In this document: positions 44,636 to 47,882 of the stretch, piece after piece
Numbering within the stretch: the stretch's first letter is position 1
How the letters are laid out: each line of letters begins with the position of its first letter
DNA from: Nitrospinota bacterium
GTDB taxonomy: Bacteria; Nitrospinota_A; UBA7883; JACRLM01
Direction: 5' to 3'
Assembly: GCA_016235255.1 (NCBI GenBank)
Contig: JACRLM010000008.1
Span: forward strand, 1-47,882
Length of the DNA stretch: 47,882 nucleotides
Program-made: the position numbers and the translations under genes
Notes under the pieces: generated by a model
What the model was told of the DNA's origin: nothing
Databases searched by the model: none
Seen by the model: only the letters and a program-made list of their open reading frames with translations

Positions 44636-45589
44636 GTGAACAATACCGTGTCCGCAAAGTTGCTGGTTGCGTTGTCCGTTTTCGCGGCCATCATGGCCGG
44701 AGCCGCGCTGGCGGACAGTTTTTACCAATGGGCCGATGAGCAGGGGAACGTCCATTTCGCGGACTCTCCCGCGGGAATACCTCCCCAATACAGGAAAAAC
44801 GTCAAGACAGGCGAATTCAAGGAAAAAAAGGCCGGCAAGACCGATGAGCCCGGAAGCAAATCCGGACAAGCGGCCGAGCAGCCCCAGGCAGAGCCCGCAA
44901 TACCGGCCGCAAAACCTAAACCGAAACGATATGAAGTCCCATATGAAGCCTTTGAAGGGAGCGCCAGGAGGATAATCATAAATGTCCGATTCAACGAATC
45001 CGTCACCGCTCCAATGATACTGGACACCGGCGCGCCTGGGTTGGTCATTTCGCCGCGCCTGGCGGAAAAGCTTGGCATATTTGACAATGATGAAGGGAAG
45101 CTTTTTGCGTTAACCGGCGGCATCGGGGGCTCGGCTCCGGCGATCATCACCATCATGGACACTGTGAGGATAGGGGACGCGGTGGACCATTTCGTCCCCA
45201 CAACAATCACCCAATCAATTTCCGGCAATTTTGAAGGGCTTTTGGGGATGGACTTCATGGCCAACTTCTCATTTACGATAGACACCGCCGGCCAGAAACT
45301 GATTCTTGAGGAACTTCCTGAAACAACCGGCAGGCCCGGCGGCCATGACGAAACATGGTGGAGGCTGACTTTCAAGGATTTCGCCAGGACCAGGAAGGGA
45401 TGGGAGGGCTTCCTCAATTATCTGAAGAAGCAGGAGGTGGAGTCCACCTTCACCGGGACCACCATGGCGACCATCAAAAGGTGGAAATCCTTCGCCGAAA
45501 AGCAGTACTCCGAGGCTGACAAGCTTTTTTCCAAGCTGGACAATTACGCCGCCCGTCATTCCGTGCCCATGGCCTGGAGAAGATATTAA
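44636..45589 (+). CDS. Secreted retropepsin-like protein with N-terminal DUF4124
   Basis: The 317-residue product has a signal peptide (cleavage near ALA-D). A DUF4124-like segment (FYQWADEQGNVHFADSP) and a Lys/Pro/Ala-rich linker follow. An aspartyl-protease-like domain has the catalytic block MILDTGAPGLVIS (D-T-G) and the second-lobe-like FEGLLGMDFM. This is the clan AA retropepsin-like fold, which works as a dimer with one DTG per subunit. The C-terminal 90 residues are helical and charged. The start is GTG 44636 with an upstream GGTGG. The substrate is unknown. It ends in a shared bidirectional terminator with the chemoreceptor. Confidence 0.8.
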   Translation: MNNTVSAKLLVALSVFAAIMAGAALADSFYQWADEQGNVHFADSPAGIPPQYRKNVKTGEFKEKKAGKTDEPGSKSGQAAEQPQAEPAIPAAKPKPKRYEVPYEAFEGSARRIIINVRFNESVTAPMILDTGAPGLVISPRLAEKLGIFDNDEGKLFALTGGIGGSAPAIITIMDTVRIGDAVDHFVPTTITQSISGNFEGLLGMDFMANFSFTIDTAGQKLILEELPETTGRPGGHDETWWRLTFKDFARTRKGWEGFLNYLKKQEVESTFTGTTMATIKRWKSFAEKQYSEADKLFSKLDNYAARHSVPMAWRRY

Positions 45590-45600
45590 AACGCGCAAAT

Positions 45601-45634
45601 AAAAAAAGCGCGGACCCGAAAGCCCGCGCCTTTT
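45601..45634. terminator. Bidirectional intrinsic terminator
   Basis: The stem GCGCGG (45608-45613) and CCGCGC (45624-45629) is flanked by A7 on the left and TTTT on the right. It can terminate the plus-strand retropepsin-like gene and, more strongly (seven T on the minus strand), the chemoreceptor coming from the other side. Confidence 0.85.
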
Positions 45635-45651
45635 GTCAGCGGATTGTAATG

Positions 45652-47658
45652 TCAGAAATCCTTGAAATCATCGTCCAGCGGAATCAGGTCGTCCGCTTTC
45701 CCCTTGGCCTTGGGCTCTAGCGCGTGGGCGGGAGCCGCGGAAGCGTGACGGGGGGCCGGGGAGTGATGGGCAGGGGCCTTTAAGGCCGCTTTGGGCTTGA
45801 CCTTGCGGGCCGGAGCGCCGCCGGAAGACATGCGGCTTCGGACCGAGGCGGCGCCTTCCACCAGCGCCACAAGATTGCCGACCATGTCCTTTAGCTTCGC
45901 CGCCTGGGCGTTGAGCTCTTCGGACGCGGCTGCGGTCTCCTCGGCGCCGGCGGCGTTCTGCTGTGTCACCTTGTCCATCTGGGACACTGCGGTGTTCACC
46001 TGGTCCACCCCCTGGGCCTGCTCGTTGGACGCGGCGGCTATTTCCGCCACAAGGTCCGTCACCTTCTTCACGCTGCCCACAATGCCACCGAGGGCGTCGC
46101 CGGCCTTGTTGGCCATATCGCTCCCCTCGGCGGCGCGTTTGACAGCTTCTTCAATCAGAGCAGCGGTGTCCTTCGCGGCGGTGGCCGACCTTTGGGCGAG
46201 GTTTCGCACCTCTTCGGCCACCACGGCGAATCCCTTGCCATGCTCGCCGGCCCTGGCGGCCTCTACAGCGGCGTTGAGCGCAAGCAGGTTGGTCTGGAAC
46301 GCGATTTCCTCTATCACCTTGATGATCTTGGCGATCTCTTCGGACGACTTGTTTATCGCCTTCATCGCCTCGATCATGTCGCTCATCGTCTGGCTTCCCT
46401 TCTCCGCCTCGTTCCTGCTTTCGCGGGCCAGCGACGACGCCTGGTTTGCGTTGTCCGCGTTCTGCCGCGTCATCGAAGATACTTCCTCCAGGGCCGACGA
46501 CGTTTCCTCAAGCGATGAAGCCTGCTCGGTCGCCCCTTCCGCCAGGCTCTGGCTGGAGGATGATATCTGCCCGGCCGCGGCCGCCACCTGGTCCGAACTG
46601 TCGTTCAATCCCTCTATGATCTTGTTCACAGGCCCGGTGATGGCGCGGGTTATGAAGATTGTAAGGGCAATTCCGATGACAAGGGCTATGCCAAGGCCGA
46701 TGATCATAACCCATGACGCGGTGGAAAGGGCCGCCATTGAATCATTGGACACCCTTTTCGTCCCTTCCATCCCCGCCTTGGCCACTGCCGCCGCCTTTTC
46801 TGTAGTAAGGTTCGCCACGGCCTGCCGTTTTACGCCCACTTCACCAAGCTTCTTGAAGTTGTCTGCGGCCTCCTGCATGTGCTTGGCATATTCATCGGCG
46901 GACGTTTTTATCCCCTCTATCTGCTTTAAATTCACCTCGTGGGTTGTCTTGGCCTTGATTTCTTCCAGTTTCTTGTCTATCTCGCCGAATTTTGGCGTCA
47001 ACTCTTCCAAGGCGGCGTAATCGCGGTTGGCCAGAGCTTTCCAGAAAGTGATTCGAATGCCGTTGCCAAGGTCAATGACGTCGTTCATTACAACGGTCTT
47101 GTTGTAACGCTCGGCCAGTTTGTCCGGCGGGGTCTTGCCCTTTAATTCATCCTTCAGTTTCTTGTCCTGGTCATTTAGATAGGCGTAGCAGTTGTCCATC
47201 AACTCCTTGGCGATCCTGTTGACATCACCTCTAAGTTCGTCCATGGCGTGGTCAAGCTTGGCCGTCTCCTCCACGGACGCTTCCCAATCGGCCACCGCCT
47301 TGTTCACCTCCGCCACAGCCCCGCGCAGCTTGGTCAGGTGCTTTGCCTTGTCCGCCAACTGTTCGGCCGTCTTCAGGTGCTTTTTCAGCTCTGCCATGTT
47401 CTTGCGGCCGCTTTCCAGATGCTTTTCATCGCTGGTGAAACCATAACTGCGCATGTCTATGACGGTATGGAGGGCCGAGGATTCCACGTCGCTGGCCACG
47501 TCCACCTCGGGCACGTACTCGTTGGCCAGCATGTCAACGTCGCCCTGGACGCTCAACATGTTCCACACGGCAAGGCCGCCCAACGCAATCGCGATGATCA
47601 GTATGGCTATGAAGCCGCTGGCTATTTTCGTCCCCAGTTTCATGCTGCTAAAGTTCAT
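45652..47658 (-). CDS. Methyl-accepting chemotaxis protein with large periplasmic helical domain
   Basis: The 668-residue receptor has membrane helices at about 11-33 and 315-338. A periplasmic domain of about 280 all-helical residues lies between them, in the size class of HBM/bimodular sensors that bind small organic acids. After a HAMP-like region comes the canonical signalling domain with [22 protein letters not shown]. The C-terminus has an Ala/Pro/His/Lys-rich linker and an acidic tail [13 protein letters not shown], perhaps a docking segment. The ligand is unknown. AAGGAGAT precedes the ATG. No che genes are nearby. Confidence 0.9.
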   Translation of the reverse strand: MNFSSMKLGTKIASGFIAILIIAIALGGLAVWNMLSVQGDVDMLANEYVPEVDVASDVESSALHTVIDMRSYGFTSDEKHLESGRKNMAELKKHLKTAEQLADKAKHLTKLRGAVAEVNKAVADWEASVEETAKLDHAMDELRGDVNRIAKELMDNCYAYLNDQDKKLKDELKGKTPPDKLAERYNKTVVMNDVIDLGNGIRITFWKALANRDYAALEELTPKFGEIDKKLEEIKAKTTHEVNLKQIEGIKTSADEYAKHMQEAADNFKKLGEVGVKRQAVANLTTEKAAAVAKAGMEGTKRVSNDSMAALSTASWVMIIGLGIALVIGIALTIFITRAITGPVNKIIEGLNDSSDQVAAAAGQISSSSQSLAEGATEQASSLEETSSALEEVSSMTRQNADNANQASSLARESRNEAEKGSQTMSDMIEAMKAINKSSEEIAKIIKVIEEIAFQTNLLALNAAVEAARAGEHGKGFAVVAEEVRNLAQRSATAAKDTAALIEEAVKRAAEGSDMANKAGDALGGIVGSVKKVTDLVAEIAAASNEQAQGVDQVNTAVSQMDKVTQQNAAGAEETAAASEELNAQAAKLKDMVGNLVALVEGAASVRSRMSSGGAPARKVKPKAALKAPAHHSPAPRHASAAPAHALEPKAKGKADDLIPLDDDFKDF

Positions 47659-47836
47659 GTCGTCTTCATCTCCTTTTTCGGTTCAGGCAAGTTCCAACCC
47701 GCCTCATTATTCTTTAGCAATGTTCGACAGCATCGCCGCCTCTTCGGGAAAGTGTCCTAAACTTAGTTGAAACGAAGGTATGACCTCACCTGCTACCATG
47801 TTTTTGAACGAAAACAACGGAAAGCAAGGAGGTCAC

Positions 47837-47882
47837 ATGAAAAGAGTAAACGGTAACGGGAAAACTGGCAAGGGAAGAATGG
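47837..47882 (+). CDS. 5' end of an unidentified gene (partial, cut by right edge)
   Basis: ATG at 47837 has an ideal AAGGAGG ribosome site 5 bases upstream (47826-47832). The frame is open for 15 codons to the end of the window, encoding a Lys/Gly-rich start. The strong ribosome site makes a real gene likely, but the fragment is too short to name. A transposase is one possibility given the flanking sequence, but this is only a guess. Confidence 0.55.
   Translation, partial: MKRVNGNGKTGKGRM

Overview
The window looks like chromosomal DNA from a diderm (Gram-negative), chemotactic bacterium that can use nitrate as an electron acceptor. The genes are GC-rich with many GTG and TTG starts. Diderm features are Tat and Sec signals, a lipobox, multihaem c-type cytochromes, a periplasmic nitrate reductase, an HtrA protease and a BcsA/B/Z/G cellulose set. 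I cannot name the taxon. The mix resembles Desulfobacterota- or Nitrospinota-like genomes more than enterics, but that is inference.

Layout: (1) 1-2.5 kb, an edge fragment, then leuA-accD on the minus strand. (2) 2.86-8.8 kb, tRNA-Leu(UAG) followed by the conserved proteostasis block tig-clpP-clpX-lon. (3) 9-13.1 kb, a Kef-type antiporter, a GNAT acetyltransferase whose 3' end is altered by a 20-bp tandem duplication, and an HtrA/DegP protease. (4) 13.3-18.5 kb, a signalling operon: PAS histidine kinase, REC-HDOD, REC with a degenerate HD-GYP-like domain, and a CheY-like protein. (5) 18.6-27.1 kb, a redox block: membrane-anchored phosphoesterase, pentahaem cytochrome, a chemoreceptor with a haem-c-type sensor domain, and the nap operon in the order napD-A-G-H-B without napC. 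(6) 27.1-36 kb, a cellulose locus. bcsA-bcsB-bcsZ run forward and face an opposed pair made of bcsG (cellulose phosphoethanolamine transferase) and a secreted protein built from two ~105-residue copies. No bcsC is seen. (7) 36.2-47.9 kb, RNase R, a Cys-rich lipoprotein, a HEAT-repeat/nucleotidyl-cyclase fusion, a cold-shock protein with a long leader, a Gly-rich secreted protein, a methyltransferase, a TPR plus YkgJ-like pair, a retropepsin-like protein, a second chemoreceptor, and the first codons of a gene cut by the right edge.

How the parts may work together: the nap operon, the haem-containing chemoreceptor and the pentahaem cytochrome are adjacent and could link respiration to taxis. 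BcsA carries a c-di-GMP-binding PilZ domain, and BcsG would decorate the polymer made by BcsA/B. The duplicated envelope protein next to bcsG is the most intriguing unknown. It is a candidate accessory or exit component in a locus lacking the usual BcsC porin. Family assignments rest on recognisable motifs; no database search was possible.
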